A DNA stretch of 64,000 nucleotides from Oligoflexia bacterium. Lineage in GTDB: Bacteria; Bdellovibrionota; Bacteriovoracia; Bacteriovoracales; Bacteriovoracaceae. The stretch is from NCBI GenBank assembly GCA_024229115.1, contig JAAEST010000061.1:1-64000 (forward strand). Direction: 5' to 3'. Below are positions 45,797 through 55,360 of this stretch, piece by piece. Positions within the stretch are counted from its first letter, which is position 1. Each line of letters begins with the position of its first letter. The translations under genes were made by a program, and so were the position numbers. The notes under the pieces are model-generated. The model saw only the letters and a list, made by a program, of their open reading frames with translations. It did no database searches and was not told the DNA's origin.

Positions 45797-46765
45797 TTAA
45801 AACTCCGCGTCTAATGTAAATACTTGGCTATTCTTTTCACCCATAACTCCAGACTTCTGGTATTCACTAACTCTTTTTTCGAAGAAGTTAGTTTTACCTT
45901 CAAGACTGATTAATTCCATCCAATCAAATGGGTTTTCAACTCCGTAAGCTTTGGCGCAACCAAGACGAGCTAGCCAGTGGTCAGCTACGAATTGAATATA
46001 TTGAGTCATTAGGTCAGCGTTCATTCCAATAAGTGAAACTGGAAGTGCTTCTGTGATGAATTCTGTTTCAATTTCAACTGCTTCTTTGATGATATTTGTA
46101 ATTGTTTGTTTATCGCATTTCTCTTCATCACCTAATAGATCGTGAAGAAGACAAGCGAATTCACAATGAAGTCCTTCGTCTCTACTAATGAATTCATTAG
46201 AAGTACAAAGACCTGGCATTAATCCACGTTTCTTTAACCAATAAATTGAACAGAAAGATCCACTGAAGAAGATACCTTCAATAGCACAGAAAGCGATCAT
46301 TCTTTCTGCGAAACTTCTCTTTGAGCTAATCCATTTCATGGCCCATTTTGCTTTCTTTCCAACGCATGGAAGTGTTTGAACAGCATGGAAAAGTTTATCT
46401 TTTTCTGCGTTGTCTTTTACATATGTATCAATTAGTAATGAGTACATTTCTGAGTGAATGTTTTCCATGGCAATTTGGAAACCGTAGAAACATCTTGCTT
46501 CAGGGATTTGTACTTCATTGTAGAATCTCTGTGCTAAGTTTTCGTTAACGATACCGTCACTAGCTGCAAAGAATGCTAGAACGTGTTTAATGAAGTGTTT
46601 TTCATTGTCGTTAAGTTTTTCCCAGTCTGTTAGGTCTGGAATTAGGTCAATTTCTTCCGCCGTCCAAAACACTGCCATGTGTTTCTTGTACATCTCCCAT
46701 ACTGAGTGATACTCGATAGGGAAGACAACAAAGCGATCTTCATTGGGTGCTAGAATTGGATCCAT
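45797..46765 (-). CDS. nrdB: Ribonucleoside-diphosphate reductase, beta subunit (class I)
   Basis: 322 residues with the ferritin-like fold and iron ligands in [26 protein letters not shown] (the Tyr is the likely radical site) and EGLHCEFA. It supplies the radical to NrdA. The start ATG 46765 has GGAGA five bases upstream. It is the first gene of the operon and is preceded by a long non-coding leader region. Confidence 0.95.
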   Translation of the reverse strand: MDPILAPNEDRFVVFPIEYHSVWEMYKKHMAVFWTAEEIDLIPDLTDWEKLNDNEKHFIKHVLAFFAASDGIVNENLAQRFYNEVQIPEARCFYGFQIAMENIHSEMYSLLIDTYVKDNAEKDKLFHAVQTLPCVGKKAKWAMKWISSKRSFAERMIAFCAIEGIFFSGSFCSIYWLKKRGLMPGLCTSNEFISRDEGLHCEFACLLHDLLGDEEKCDKQTITNIIKEAVEIETEFITEALPVSLIGMNADLMTQYIQFVADHWLARLGCAKAYGVENPFDWMELISLEGKTNFFEKRVSEYQKSGVMGEKNSQVFTLDAEF

Positions 46766-47251
46766 GATATCTCCTTTATCATTGTGTGTGTGAAAGCTAA
46801 TACCTGATGCTTTCTTGTGGGTTTACGTTCAAGGAGAGCGCGAAAATCCGTGTGACAATGTAGAACGCATTTGTCCTTTCAAAATCAACTGATGAATTTT
46901 GTCATATTGCTTGATTTCTTCCCTTAATGTGTGTGTGGTTTGGGGAAAAAACCAATAAAAGAGTTTTCGTCTCTCAATATTATTCTAACAAGATTAGGTG
47001 GTTTTTGGGAGTCCTGTTTTTAGAGGGAGATGTCCATATATAGTGTTGTCTAACAGAAAATAATGTCTGGGCCCCTCTAGTCCTGTTTTATCGAGGGTAT
47101 TTTTTTTCTAAATATTTCTTACATGTTTTTGGCCAAATATGTCATCAAGAACTTAATGCGCGTTATATAAACAAACCCCACTTAAAGTGGGGTCTGTCGT
47201 CGCTGAAAATCTTTGAGTTTATATTACGTTTTTAACTTAAGATTATTGTAT
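46766..47251. other. Long intergenic region between nrdB and the 47252 gene
   Basis: A 486 bp AT-rich gap without a convincing gene. Read on the nrd strand it contains the 11-mer AAAACAGGACT twice, about 70 bp apart (near 47083 and 47014), and an ACACTATATATGGACA stretch near 47035-47050 that matches 12 of 16 positions of the NrdR box consensus, only one half being good. It probably holds the nrd promoter and control sites. The hairpin at 47174-47192 belongs to the neighbouring gene. Confidence 0.5.
47172..47193 (-). terminator. Hairpin terminator of the 47252-48553 gene
   Basis: ACCCCACTTAAAGTGGGGT is an eight- to nine-pair stem about 60 bp past the stop of the minus-strand gene, followed on that strand by TTTGTTTAT. 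Confidence 0.65.
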
Positions 47252-48553
47252 TTACTGAAGAACAACTCTAGCAGATTCAATGATCATATCACCACGTGCT
47301 GCGATTGTTGCTTGATCTAGGCTTAGGAATTGGTCACCGTTAAGAGTGATTGTTTGTCTTCCAAAGCTTAATCTTTGAGTGTCTGTACACTGAGCAGATC
47401 CCTGTCCCGGGCGGCCTCTCACAACTTGACCTTTACAAAGTCTGATCTGTCCTCTCATTCCACTGTTATTGATAACAAGTTCAACAGTACGGATTTGCTT
47501 ATTTGCTTCACTTCTAGTTGCTTGCATTGCTTGTGCTAAATCAACAACTTTATCACCAGCAACTCTTAAGTAAAGTGACTCATCTAAGATTCTTCTCCCT
47601 GGAGTTGGTCTAGGTCCTGGCCCGTGTCCACCTCTACCTTTTGTAAGAACAGCACTTACAGATTCAACATAAACTTCTTTTGTAAATTGAACCTGAAGAC
47701 TTCTGATTTCATCACCAAGAGTCAATCCTCTTTGTAATCTAAAAGTAACTTGTCCGTAGTCTACACTTTGAGGCATTCCTTCAGGAACTCCGTTAACTAG
47801 TAGTTGAGCTTGGGCACGTCCTCGACGACTCATATCTTGAGCTCTGACACTTACTTCAACGATATTCTTGCCATTGTGTTGTTGATTAAGACGAAGAGCT
47901 TGTCTTACTTTTAATGTATTATATTGACTGAAATATTGACCAACTTGTTCACGAACAGTTTCTGTTCTTCCATGATGGCCACGAGTCTTTTCAATGATAG
48001 CAGCTACGCGATAAACATGAACGCTACCTCTTAATTCAATTTTTACACGACTTAGGTCATGACCGATTTCTGCATTCCTATCGGTAACATCAAGTTCGAT
48101 TCTATCTTTAAAACGAGAAATCATCTTTGGGTAACCTTGAGGGGCTCCATCAATTAGTAACGTAGCTTCTGCTACCATATGACGTCCATGCCCACGTCCC
48201 ATTCCTGGGCGACCAAGGTCACGACGATCTCTGATTGGTCCATTACGATGACCACCAAATTGAGGTTGTGTTTCTGCTACAAGGATAATTTTCTTAAGTT
48301 CGTAACCTGTATACTGACGTAATTTTAGTAGGCGTGCGACACGTAGATCTGAAAAGCCTGGTCCAAAAGTTTGGCCGACCCGTTCAGCAATCCGCATTTC
48401 TTGGCCTCTTTGATGATGACCATTTCGAAAATCACGATCAAATTGATCTTCAAAATCATTATAATTGAAATCGAATTGGGCATTGGCCGAAGCGATGGCG
48501 CTCATTGCCGTTGCTGCTAAAATAAAATTACGTGCTACAGATGATAATCTCAT
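47252..48553 (-). CDS. Secreted protein with internal repeats, unknown function
   Basis: 433 residues from ATG 48553, which has AGGGAGAG just upstream. A signal peptide ends near residue 26 (ASANA). The mature part is Arg/Gly/His-rich and contains about two and a half imperfect copies of a unit of around 110-120 residues: VGQTFGPGFSDLRVARLLKL... then TLLIDGAPQGYP, and VGQYFSQYNTLKVRQALRL... then QLLVNGVPEGMP, with a third start at ESLYLRVAGDKVVDL. I do not recognise a family; the beta-rich repeat suggests a surface or periplasmic binding protein. Confidence 0.7.
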   Translation of the reverse strand: MRLSSVARNFILAATAMSAIASANAQFDFNYNDFEDQFDRDFRNGHHQRGQEMRIAERVGQTFGPGFSDLRVARLLKLRQYTGYELKKIILVAETQPQFGGHRNGPIRDRRDLGRPGMGRGHGRHMVAEATLLIDGAPQGYPKMISRFKDRIELDVTDRNAEIGHDLSRVKIELRGSVHVYRVAAIIEKTRGHHGRTETVREQVGQYFSQYNTLKVRQALRLNQQHNGKNIVEVSVRAQDMSRRGRAQAQLLVNGVPEGMPQSVDYGQVTFRLQRGLTLGDEIRSLQVQFTKEVYVESVSAVLTKGRGGHGPGPRPTPGRRILDESLYLRVAGDKVVDLAQAMQATRSEANKQIRTVELVINNSGMRGQIRLCKGQVVRGRPGQGSAQCTDTQRLSFGRQTITLNGDQFLSLDQATIAARGDMIIESARVVLQ

Positions 48554-48763
48554 ACTCTCTCTCCCTCTCAAAAATTTCCGCGAAGTTCATCTTCACGTTT
48601 TTTGGTATGTCTGGGGTAAAAGCAATAGGCGTGCCAAGTTTTTTTCAGGAATACTTGTAAAAGAGGGGTCAAAAGGTGACTTTTTTACTCTTTAGGTGTC
48701 AGACCGAACCATGAAGATATTTCAAATGATAGAAATAAGGATCAAATCGCATCGTGCGTAGCG

Positions 48764-50548
48764 TTATAGCTTGTTCCAGAGGAATTGCTGGAGCTTCCTC
48801 TTACCTTCTTTGTTAAGATGGTAGGCATCTTGATAGATAAGTTTTCCATTGTCGTAGATAGAGCACTTTTCAGCATAGCAGAAAAACCCTTCATAGGAGA
48901 TAAAGTTAATGAAAGGATGCTCTGAGACGAACGAGTGGAATGAGCTTAGTTTGTCACTATTCTCATCTGACCAAATGAAGTGAGTAGATTTCTCTTGAGC
49001 AAGTAATTTTGGTAGCTCTGTGCTTGAGGCAGGGATTTGATCAAGGAAAATGACCTCAACATTTGAATTATGAAGATTTGTTATATAACGATCAATTTTT
49101 CGAGTTAGTTCTTGATAATCATATTCAGAGTTAAAATAATCTTGCCATAGGGTCGTTACGACTACTCTAGAAATTCTATTTCTTTCAAGTAGCTTCTCAA
49201 TCTCGTTATTCGTTTGCTGGCATAAGTAATGACTCTTATCTAGTAGCTCAAGAGGAAAGCGACAAGCATCAGGAACTAGGAAAATATTAAACTTTTGTTG
49301 TTCTTGTTTTTTAAGCATGAGGGTTTCAATAGAGCTAATCTGACTATCGCCAATAATAAGAGTGCCCGACCTGTCATTGCCTTGGTCTGCATACTCCCTG
49401 CAAAGGCCAATATTATTATCCTTACATTTTTCAAAAGACTTATATTTATTTTCAGTATTCTTTGCTGATGACTTTGGCGTTATGAGATAGCCAGTGGTAA
49501 AGACGAGACCACTAAAAAGTGCAAGAGTAACTAGGGCCTTGTTAAAAGTCATTGTCTTAAAGAAAGAATTTTCTTCTAAAAGCTTTAAACTAATAAATGA
49601 AAGTATCAATGTTAAGACAAAGGAAACTCCCATTTGTAGAGCTCCCCATTCAGGGAATGTCATGTAGATAATAACGATAATTGGCCAGTGAAAGAGATAG
49701 AGAGAATAGGAAGACTTTCCTCCTAAAATAAAGAGTTTATTCGGTCCTTTGGGAATATTGATTTGATATTGAAGAAAGTAAGCAAAACTAGCAAGAATGA
49801 TGAAATGGATGATTGTTTCACCAATTGTATCTGCCAAAAACTCCTGAGTAATGAGTAGAAGTATGAGATAGGAAATCATCATCAAAATTAGTTTTTTAGC
49901 ACTTTCTACTTTCTTAGTCGGAAGAAAAGCAAAGAAACAACCTAGCCCTAGTTGCCAAATTCTTGTACTTAAAAAATAGTGATAGGAGACGCCTTTAATA
50001 TCTAAGGCAAAAGTAAGAATAATTGAAGCGACAATTAATGCAAGAATTGCTTTTCTTGGCTTTGGTAGTAGGAAGAGAAGTGGGTATAGCAAGTAGAATT
50101 GTTCTTCGATGGCCAATGACCATGTATGGATAAAAGGCCTAAGTTTACTAGAGAGTGAAAAGTAACCAGAAGTTTGATCAAAGAAAATATTTTGAATATA
50201 GAAAGCGATACGTTTAAGTGTGGCCCCAATTTCAGTTAATAGTGTCTCATCAAAACTGTAGAAAATTGTCAGAATAGGGGTAAAGAGAAGCATCATTCCA
50301 AATAAAGGTGGGATAATTCTTCTGATTCTCTTTGTATAAAATTTCTTTACTGAGTAATCACCCTTGTCTTGATCTCTGAGAATTGAACTTGTGATTAAGT
50401 AACCCGATATAACAAAGAAAAGATCAACTCCAAAAAAACCGAAGTCAAAAAATCTTATTTTCAAATGAAAGAGTATAACTAGTAGGACTGCTATAAAACG
50501 ATAGAGATAAATATCATTTCTCTTTTCTTTAATATCTAAGTTTTCCAA
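48764..50548 (-). CDS. Acyltransferase-3/SGNH protein (OafA-like O-acetylase), copy 2
   Basis: 594 residues from TTG 50548. The N-terminal acyltransferase-3 domain (about ten transmembrane helices) starts RNDIYLYRFIAVLLVILFHL and has the FGVDLFFVISGYL motif. The periplasmic C-terminal SGNH domain has GDSQ (block I) and DAYHLN (Asp/His of block V). Such proteins O-acetylate lipopolysaccharide or other envelope glycans. It is a paralogue of the next gene upstream, and its start lies in a 29 bp exact copy of the 3' end of the recombinase gene, a sign of tandem duplication. Confidence 0.85.
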   Translation of the reverse strand: MENLDIKEKRNDIYLYRFIAVLLVILFHLKIRFFDFGFFGVDLFFVISGYLITSSILRDQDKGDYSVKKFYTKRIRRIIPPLFGMMLLFTPILTIFYSFDETLLTEIGATLKRIAFYIQNIFFDQTSGYFSLSSKLRPFIHTWSLAIEEQFYLLYPLLFLLPKPRKAILALIVASIILTFALDIKGVSYHYFLSTRIWQLGLGCFFAFLPTKKVESAKKLILMMISYLILLLITQEFLADTIGETIIHFIILASFAYFLQYQINIPKGPNKLFILGGKSSYSLYLFHWPIIVIIYMTFPEWGALQMGVSFVLTLILSFISLKLLEENSFFKTMTFNKALVTLALFSGLVFTTGYLITPKSSAKNTENKYKSFEKCKDNNIGLCREYADQGNDRSGTLIIGDSQISSIETLMLKKQEQQKFNIFLVPDACRFPLELLDKSHYLCQQTNNEIEKLLERNRISRVVVTTLWQDYFNSEYDYQELTRKIDRYITNLHNSNVEVIFLDQIPASSTELPKLLAQEKSTHFIWSDENSDKLSSFHSFVSEHPFINFISYEGFFCYAEKCSIYDNGKLIYQDAYHLNKEGKRKLQQFLWNKL

Positions 50549-50561
50549 TAGGAGAGTCCTT
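50533..50561. repeat. 29 bp direct repeat, copy of recombinase 3' end
   Basis: The 29 bases here are identical to 52467-52495. At the latter site they encode the C-terminus KDSPIGKLRY of the recombinase and also the ribosome binding site and TTG start of acyltransferase copy 1. Here the same sequence serves copy 2, with the recombinase remnant still readable in frame to a stop. Confidence 0.85.
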
Positions 50562-50610
50562 CTTTATAGTTTTAATGCTTTTGGTATATAAATATTATAG
50601 AGGAGAGAAA

Positions 50611-52482
50611 TTAGTAAGCATTATTAAGTGCGTTAAAAAGCTTATTCTTTATATAGGCCTCGTATATATCCGAACCATCACCATTTAAATGATTAGAATC
50701 AAAGTAGATGAGAGTGTTTGCGGAAAAGGCATGACAGAATCCCTTTGGGCAAAAGAGGTTATTTGAAGTTATGTAGCTGATATCATCTAGATTTTTGAAA
50801 AAATGATCACTTTGCTTTGTTTTTTCTTCCTGTTTTTTAAGAGAAATTCCGAGTGACTTCTTAAGTGAAGTTTTATCGCTTTGGTTTTCTATCTGTATCA
50901 GCTTTTGATCGAGATTAAAATCAAATGTAGGTATTTCTCCAATAACAATCACTTTGATATTATTGCGTTGGAATTTTTCAAAATATCTTTTAATTTTCTC
51001 TAGATATGAACCACTGCTCCTGTCGTTATCTAAGTAGCGATAAGAGCTCCAGAGGCTCACGGCTACGATACTTTGTATTTTCTTTTCTCTGATCATTCTA
51101 TCAATTGAGAGTCTTATTGAATCACATTCTGTGTTTGAAGGATCTAGAATCGCCTCGGGGAAAGTACAGACACCATCGTTAGAATAAATAGTTAAGTTTT
51201 TTGAAAATTGATATTCATAAACTAAGTTTTCAATATGTGAAATTTGACTATCACCAAGTACGAGGACGCCTTTTTCTTGTGTTTCTTCATCTTTTTCACT
51301 TTGTTCAGATTCTTTAGAAGGAATTTCACAAGTATGATCGCTTTTGAAGTTACATTTTACTAAAGAGAATGAAGGGTCATCTATTCGGTCACTATATAAG
51401 AATGTGGCCTTAGATAGAGCTAGGGTTGTGATGATAAATGAGGCCAAGATTGAATAAGAAACTTTTGATGGATAGGTTTTATGCTCTGTAAAGAGATAGG
51501 AAATATAGGCAATAATAAAAGTAAGGAGAGAGCTAAGCAGTATCTGAAGTGCACCCCATTCAGAACTAAGAACATATATATAAACGATAATTGGCCAGTG
51601 GTAGAGATAGAGAGAATAAGAAGCTTTCCCAAGGTTCGAAATACTAGTATAGGCCGTTTTTATAATTAATTCATTTCTAATAATTAAAGAAAAGAGAAGC
51701 AAAAGGATAAAGTTAAAGGTCGGGCTTTTAAATATTGAATCATTAATAGGGACTGTAATTGCCAGAAGTATAATCAGGAAGAAAAAGATTGAAAATCTCT
51801 TTACTATATTTTCAATATCATTCCTTGGGAGAAGTGCTGCAAGGACACCAAGTGATAATTGCCAGAGTCGAGAACTTAAACTGTAGTAGATATCAAGGCC
51901 ATTACTGTATCTGTAAAGTGATAGCGATAAAGATAAAATCAATATGGCGCCAAAAGCTGTCACAAGATTTCTTCTGATCTTATCCTTTGAAATTTTAATT
52001 GAGAGAAAAATAAGTAATGGAAAAATAATATAGAATTGCTCTTCTATAGCAATCGACCAAGTGTGAATAATAGGATTAAGCTGTGATGAAATCGAAAAAT
52101 ACTCGGTATATTTCTCAAAGTAATTATTTTGAAGGAAGACTGAAACATAGTTTAATAAATCTGACTGATCCTGAAGAACCCTATCGTTGAAAATAATAAA
52201 AGATAGAGTACTGGTTAAGATAATCATGCCAAATAAAGGAGGGATGATCCTGTTAATTCTTTTTTGATAAAAATTTGAAATCGAGAATTCACCAGCATTA
52301 CGGATAAATGATGAAGTTAGTAGATAACCAGAAATAACAAAGAAGAAGTCGACACCAATATAATAATGAGAAAAAAGATCTATTTTTAAATGGAAGAGAA
52401 AAACAAGGAAGAAAGAGATAAACCGATAAAGGTAGATATCATTTCTTTTTTGACGATTCTTTTCAGTATCTAAGTTTTCCAA
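50611..52482 (-). CDS. Acyltransferase-3/SGNH protein (OafA-like O-acetylase), copy 1
   Basis: 623 residues starting at TTG 52482, inside the last codons of the recombinase gene (20 bp overlap). AAGGA stands nine bases before the TTG, which supports this unusual start, and the same arrangement is found in copy 2. The transmembrane acyltransferase-3 domain (IGVDFFFVISGYL) is followed by a periplasmic SGNH domain with LGDSQ and DSNHLN. Length and order match copy 2, but overall identity is moderate, so the duplication is not recent. Confidence 0.85.
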   Translation of the reverse strand: MENLDTEKNRQKRNDIYLYRFISFFLVFLFHLKIDLFSHYYIGVDFFFVISGYLLTSSFIRNAGEFSISNFYQKRINRIIPPLFGMIILTSTLSFIIFNDRVLQDQSDLLNYVSVFLQNNYFEKYTEYFSISSQLNPIIHTWSIAIEEQFYIIFPLLIFLSIKISKDKIRRNLVTAFGAILILSLSLSLYRYSNGLDIYYSLSSRLWQLSLGVLAALLPRNDIENIVKRFSIFFFLIILLAITVPINDSIFKSPTFNFILLLLFSLIIRNELIIKTAYTSISNLGKASYSLYLYHWPIIVYIYVLSSEWGALQILLSSLLTFIIAYISYLFTEHKTYPSKVSYSILASFIITTLALSKATFLYSDRIDDPSFSLVKCNFKSDHTCEIPSKESEQSEKDEETQEKGVLVLGDSQISHIENLVYEYQFSKNLTIYSNDGVCTFPEAILDPSNTECDSIRLSIDRMIREKKIQSIVAVSLWSSYRYLDNDRSSGSYLEKIKRYFEKFQRNNIKVIVIGEIPTFDFNLDQKLIQIENQSDKTSLKKSLGISLKKQEEKTKQSDHFFKNLDDISYITSNNLFCPKGFCHAFSANTLIYFDSNHLNGDGSDIYEAYIKNKLFNALNNAY

Positions 52483-53461
52483 TAGGAGAGTCCTTAATCC
52501 TTCTGCGGCGTTTATCGTATTCTTGTGTAGTTTTTACTGAGCTATGATTAACTTCTCTAGCTACCGCATAAATATCAACACCAGCGTCTAGTAACTCTCC
52601 GATAAATGTTGCTCTGGCCGAATGAGGTGAGATTTTAAAATTGAGACCAATTTTCTTGGCGTACTTGTCAATAATCTCATTAATAGTTCTTGGGTTTAAG
52701 GGTTTATTCAAGTTCTTAGGATCACTTGGGTTTCTCGTTGGCTGGAAGAGCCAGTCTTCGGCGCCATGTTCTCTACCTTGTGATCTCATCCAAGCAACAT
52801 ATTCTTCAATGGCCTCTTCGCACATTGGGTGAAGAAGTTTCTGGCCTACCTTGGCACCTTTACCAATATATTCAATAACTCTATCTTCATTAATTTCGCG
52901 GTAGTGCTTGAACTTTAAATTGAGTATCTCAGATTTTCTTAGTCCTGTTGTAAAAAATGTGACAAGAAGAGCACGATGAAGAAAGCGCGAAGGGTTAGGT
53001 TCTTTCACTTCTCCATTTTCATCGACTTCATCATTCATGATTGCCGCAAAAAGAGCTCTTACTTGCTCGGTATTAAGAGCTTGAGTTGGTTTAAGAACTT
53101 CTCTTCTAGGTCGCTTTACACTTCCGACTGGATTAAAATCGCATTCACCTTTTTCTACCAGAAAATCAAAATAACTACTGATCGCAGCTAGTTTTCTGGC
53201 CACAGTTTTAGGAGCACAAGGGTTGCCATCGTGACCACCTGTTTCTGTAAGAAAATTACGGTAGGTAATGATGTGCTTTCTTTCAATATCTTTGTATTTT
53301 TTTAGCTTCTTAAAATTTTCAGTTAAAAAGAGGAAGAACTTTGAGAGATCACTAGCGTAACTCTTTCGAGTATGGAGACTAGTGAAATTCTCAAAGAATT
53401 CCTCATAGTAGGTATATCCATAGAACGAAACTGGATTTTCTTTATTATTAGGTTGCCCCAT
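52463..53461 (-). CDS. XerC/XerD-type tyrosine recombinase
   Basis: 332 residues. The N-terminal SAM-like core-binding domain (about 15-110) is followed by a catalytic domain with Arg175 (TGLRKSE), Lys near 201-204, His280/Arg283 (PHSARATF), His306 (VNHSS) and nucleophile Tyr315 (TQEYDKR). All catalytic residues are present. It resembles chromosomal XerC/D dimer-resolution enzymes rather than phage integrases, but which Xer cannot be told. Its 3' end overlaps and drives the start of acyltransferase copy 1. Confidence 0.88.
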   Translation of the reverse strand: MGQPNNKENPVSFYGYTYYEEFFENFTSLHTRKSYASDLSKFFLFLTENFKKLKKYKDIERKHIITYRNFLTETGGHDGNPCAPKTVARKLAAISSYFDFLVEKGECDFNPVGSVKRPRREVLKPTQALNTEQVRALFAAIMNDEVDENGEVKEPNPSRFLHRALLVTFFTTGLRKSEILNLKFKHYREINEDRVIEYIGKGAKVGQKLLHPMCEEAIEEYVAWMRSQGREHGAEDWLFQPTRNPSDPKNLNKPLNPRTINEIIDKYAKKIGLNFKISPHSARATFIGELLDAGVDIYAVAREVNHSSVKTTQEYDKRRRRIKDSPIGKLRY

Positions 53462-53509
53462 AAGTTAATTATGAGGCATATCTGATTTATAACAAGATAG
53501 AAAATCTTG

Positions 53510-53656
53510 CTAAGCGAGCGATTTCTTTGCGATATAGAGCTGATTAGTCCAGGCCTGAAATAGTCTTTCACATTCTCTTTGGGTATTCTCTAGTGATCTT
53601 TGAAGCTCTTTCTTTCTTTGAATAAAAGATTGATCAAATTGCTGGGTTTTTTTCAT
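53510..53656 (-). CDS. Possible 48-residue helical protein
   Basis: A small frame from ATG 53656 to TAG 53510 overlaps the end of the desaturase gene by 23 bp. It encodes a charged, helix-prone peptide (FDQSFIQRKKELQRSLENTQ and onward) that would form a short coiled coil, ending KKSLA. Codon use resembles the neighbours and it fills the gap between two co-directional genes, but there is no good ribosome binding site and no recognised family. Confidence 0.35.
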   Translation of the reverse strand: MKKTQQFDQSFIQRKKELQRSLENTQRECERLFQAWTNQLYIAKKSLA

Positions 53657-54638
53657 TAACTAAACGATTGTACTCAGACTTAAGTTGTTTCCATTTCTTT
53701 GTTACTTCTTCAAATGAATTGGCGACCGAGCTTACTTGAGGTAATTTGCTTACCGTTTCATTTTTCTTTTGCTGCATTTTCATTTTGGCCTTAAGAATAT
53801 CAATTTGAGAAGTCTGTTTTAGGTCCCAGGCCCAGCCAATTTTTGCCATTAAATTGATAAGCCATTTTGTTGGGTCAAAATCATACCAACGAATTCCATT
53901 TCTATAATCTGTTTGAAACTGATGGTGGAAATTATGAAAACCTTCACCATAGCTAAAAAAGGCCATGATAAAACTATCACGTGCTGTATGTTCGTCACTG
54001 AATGGTTGAGTTCCCACCATGTGACAGGCACTGTTAATAAAGAATGTGCAGTGATGAACAAAGAGTAGTCTACCTAAGGCCAAAACTCCAAGTCCTCCCC
54101 AGAAGTAACCATTAATCGCTGCAAAATACCAAGGAAGTATTATTCCAATAAGGGAAGCGATAATGAGGTAGTACCTGTGTTGCCACATAACAAGTTTGTC
54201 GTTAAGTAAATCTTTAGGGTATTGAGGTGCTTTTTCACTCTTAAGAAGTATCCAGCCAATATGAGCAAAGAAAAATCCTTCTTTGATATTGTATGGATCT
54301 TTGTCTGTATCAACATGGTTGTGGTGTACTCGGTGATCAGCACACCATTTTAGGCAACTATTTTGAAATGCTCCAGCACCGCAAATAAGAAGAATTAACT
54401 TCATAAAGCTATTAGTTTTATAACCTCTATGGCTAAATAGTCTGTGATATCCCGCAGTGATTCCCATTCCCATAAGAAAGTAAAGGGCTATGGCCACAGT
54501 CCAGATAATCCAGTTTGTTCCTTCGTGTGCTAAATGCATATAGAAGGCATAAATGCCAACCACATGAAACGCTAAAATAAACGATGTATTAAACCAGTCC
54601 AGTGTTTTTAAATTATAAACTTTATTTCCAATTTTCAT
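53634..54638 (-). CDS. Acyl-CoA/acyl-lipid delta-9-type fatty acid desaturase
   Basis: 334 residues with four hydrophobic segments and the three His boxes of the membrane di-iron desaturases: HRLFSH (near 66-71), HRVHH (near 102-106) and HNFHH (near 233-237). It introduces a double bond in a saturated acyl chain in the inner membrane, probably at position 9. The last 50 residues are charged and helical. It could feed the lipid system at 24-37 kb, but there is no direct link. Confidence 0.9.
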   Translation of the reverse strand: MKIGNKVYNLKTLDWFNTSFILAFHVVGIYAFYMHLAHEGTNWIIWTVAIALYFLMGMGITAGYHRLFSHRGYKTNSFMKLILLICGAGAFQNSCLKWCADHRVHHNHVDTDKDPYNIKEGFFFAHIGWILLKSEKAPQYPKDLLNDKLVMWQHRYYLIIASLIGIILPWYFAAINGYFWGGLGVLALGRLLFVHHCTFFINSACHMVGTQPFSDEHTARDSFIMAFFSYGEGFHNFHHQFQTDYRNGIRWYDFDPTKWLINLMAKIGWAWDLKQTSQIDILKAKMKMQQKKNETVSKLPQVSSVANSFEEVTKKWKQLKSEYNRLVNEKNPAI

Positions 54639-54766
54639 AAATCTCTCTCAAAGATATTGGTTTTTCAATTTGTGAAAATATTAACAATTTAAACGCCGTT
54701 TTCGGGTAAAACTAATGTAAAATGGAAATGACATTAAATAAATTAACTAAATATAAGGTGACTTTT

Positions 54767-55360
54767 ATGAGGCAAATCATTCTTTTCTTATCTCTAAGTA
54801 TTCTTTCGTTAACAATTAGAGCACTGCCTGTGGCCACTGTAACCCATGTTAAGGGAAAGGTCATGTTTGAAGATAAGGCCCTTATAAAAGGTGATGTTAT
54901 GGCCAGGTCTGGAGTTTTATCAACAGGTCCTCGTAGCTTTGTCCGTGTAACAATCAAAGAATGGGAAAACGCCATTACCCTTGGTCCTAATAGCAAGATG
55001 CAATTAGACCTAAGAAAGAAAACAACTAAGAAGAAGTATCAGTTCTTGTCGGGAAGCTGCCGCTGGAAAACTTTAAAAAAAGGAAAGAAAAAAGGTGTTA
55101 TTTACACAAGAAGAGTTGCCATGGGTGTTCGTGGAACTGACTACCTTTTAAAACATGATGATATGTTAAATGAGTCAGAGGTAGTTGTCTTTGAAGGAGC
55201 CGTGAGTATGAAAAATGTGGCCAATGAGAAAGAGATGATCGTTAGAGAAGGGCAATGGGGTGGCCTTGGTGGACGCTTTGGTGAAAGCCTAAAAGGTCCG
55301 ATTGATCTCCCTAAGAAATTCGTAGAAAAATTTGATCGTACACTTAAATTTAAGCGCTAA
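54767..55360 (+). CDS. Secreted FecR-domain protein
   Basis: 197 residues from ATG 54767 (AAGGTGA five bases upstream); the frame is open 15 codons earlier. A signal peptide (LFLSLSILSLTIRA) is followed by a FecR domain with ARSGVLSTGPRSFVRV, ITLGPNSKMQLD and MGVRGTDY. FecR-type domains without a transmembrane anti-sigma part occur as periplasmic sensing or binding modules. The end overlaps the convergent AstE-like gene by 4 bp. It is related to the second FecR protein at 63006. Confidence 0.78.
   Translation: MRQIILFLSLSILSLTIRALPVATVTHVKGKVMFEDKALIKGDVMARSGVLSTGPRSFVRVTIKEWENAITLGPNSKMQLDLRKKTTKKKYQFLSGSCRWKTLKKGKKKGVIYTRRVAMGVRGTDYLLKHDDMLNESEVVVFEGAVSMKNVANEKEMIVREGQWGGLGGRFGESLKGPIDLPKKFVEKFDRTLKFKR

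Noticed and set aside
50533-52495. Integrative element between the 29 bp repeats
   Set aside because: Only a single acyltransferase gene lies between the repeats and the adjacent recombinase looks like a chromosomal Xer; tandem duplication is simpler.
53323-53571. 82-residue minus-strand frame over the start of the recombinase gene
   Set aside because: Mostly a shadow of the recombinase frame; the 48-residue frame at 53510-53656 is the better small candidate.
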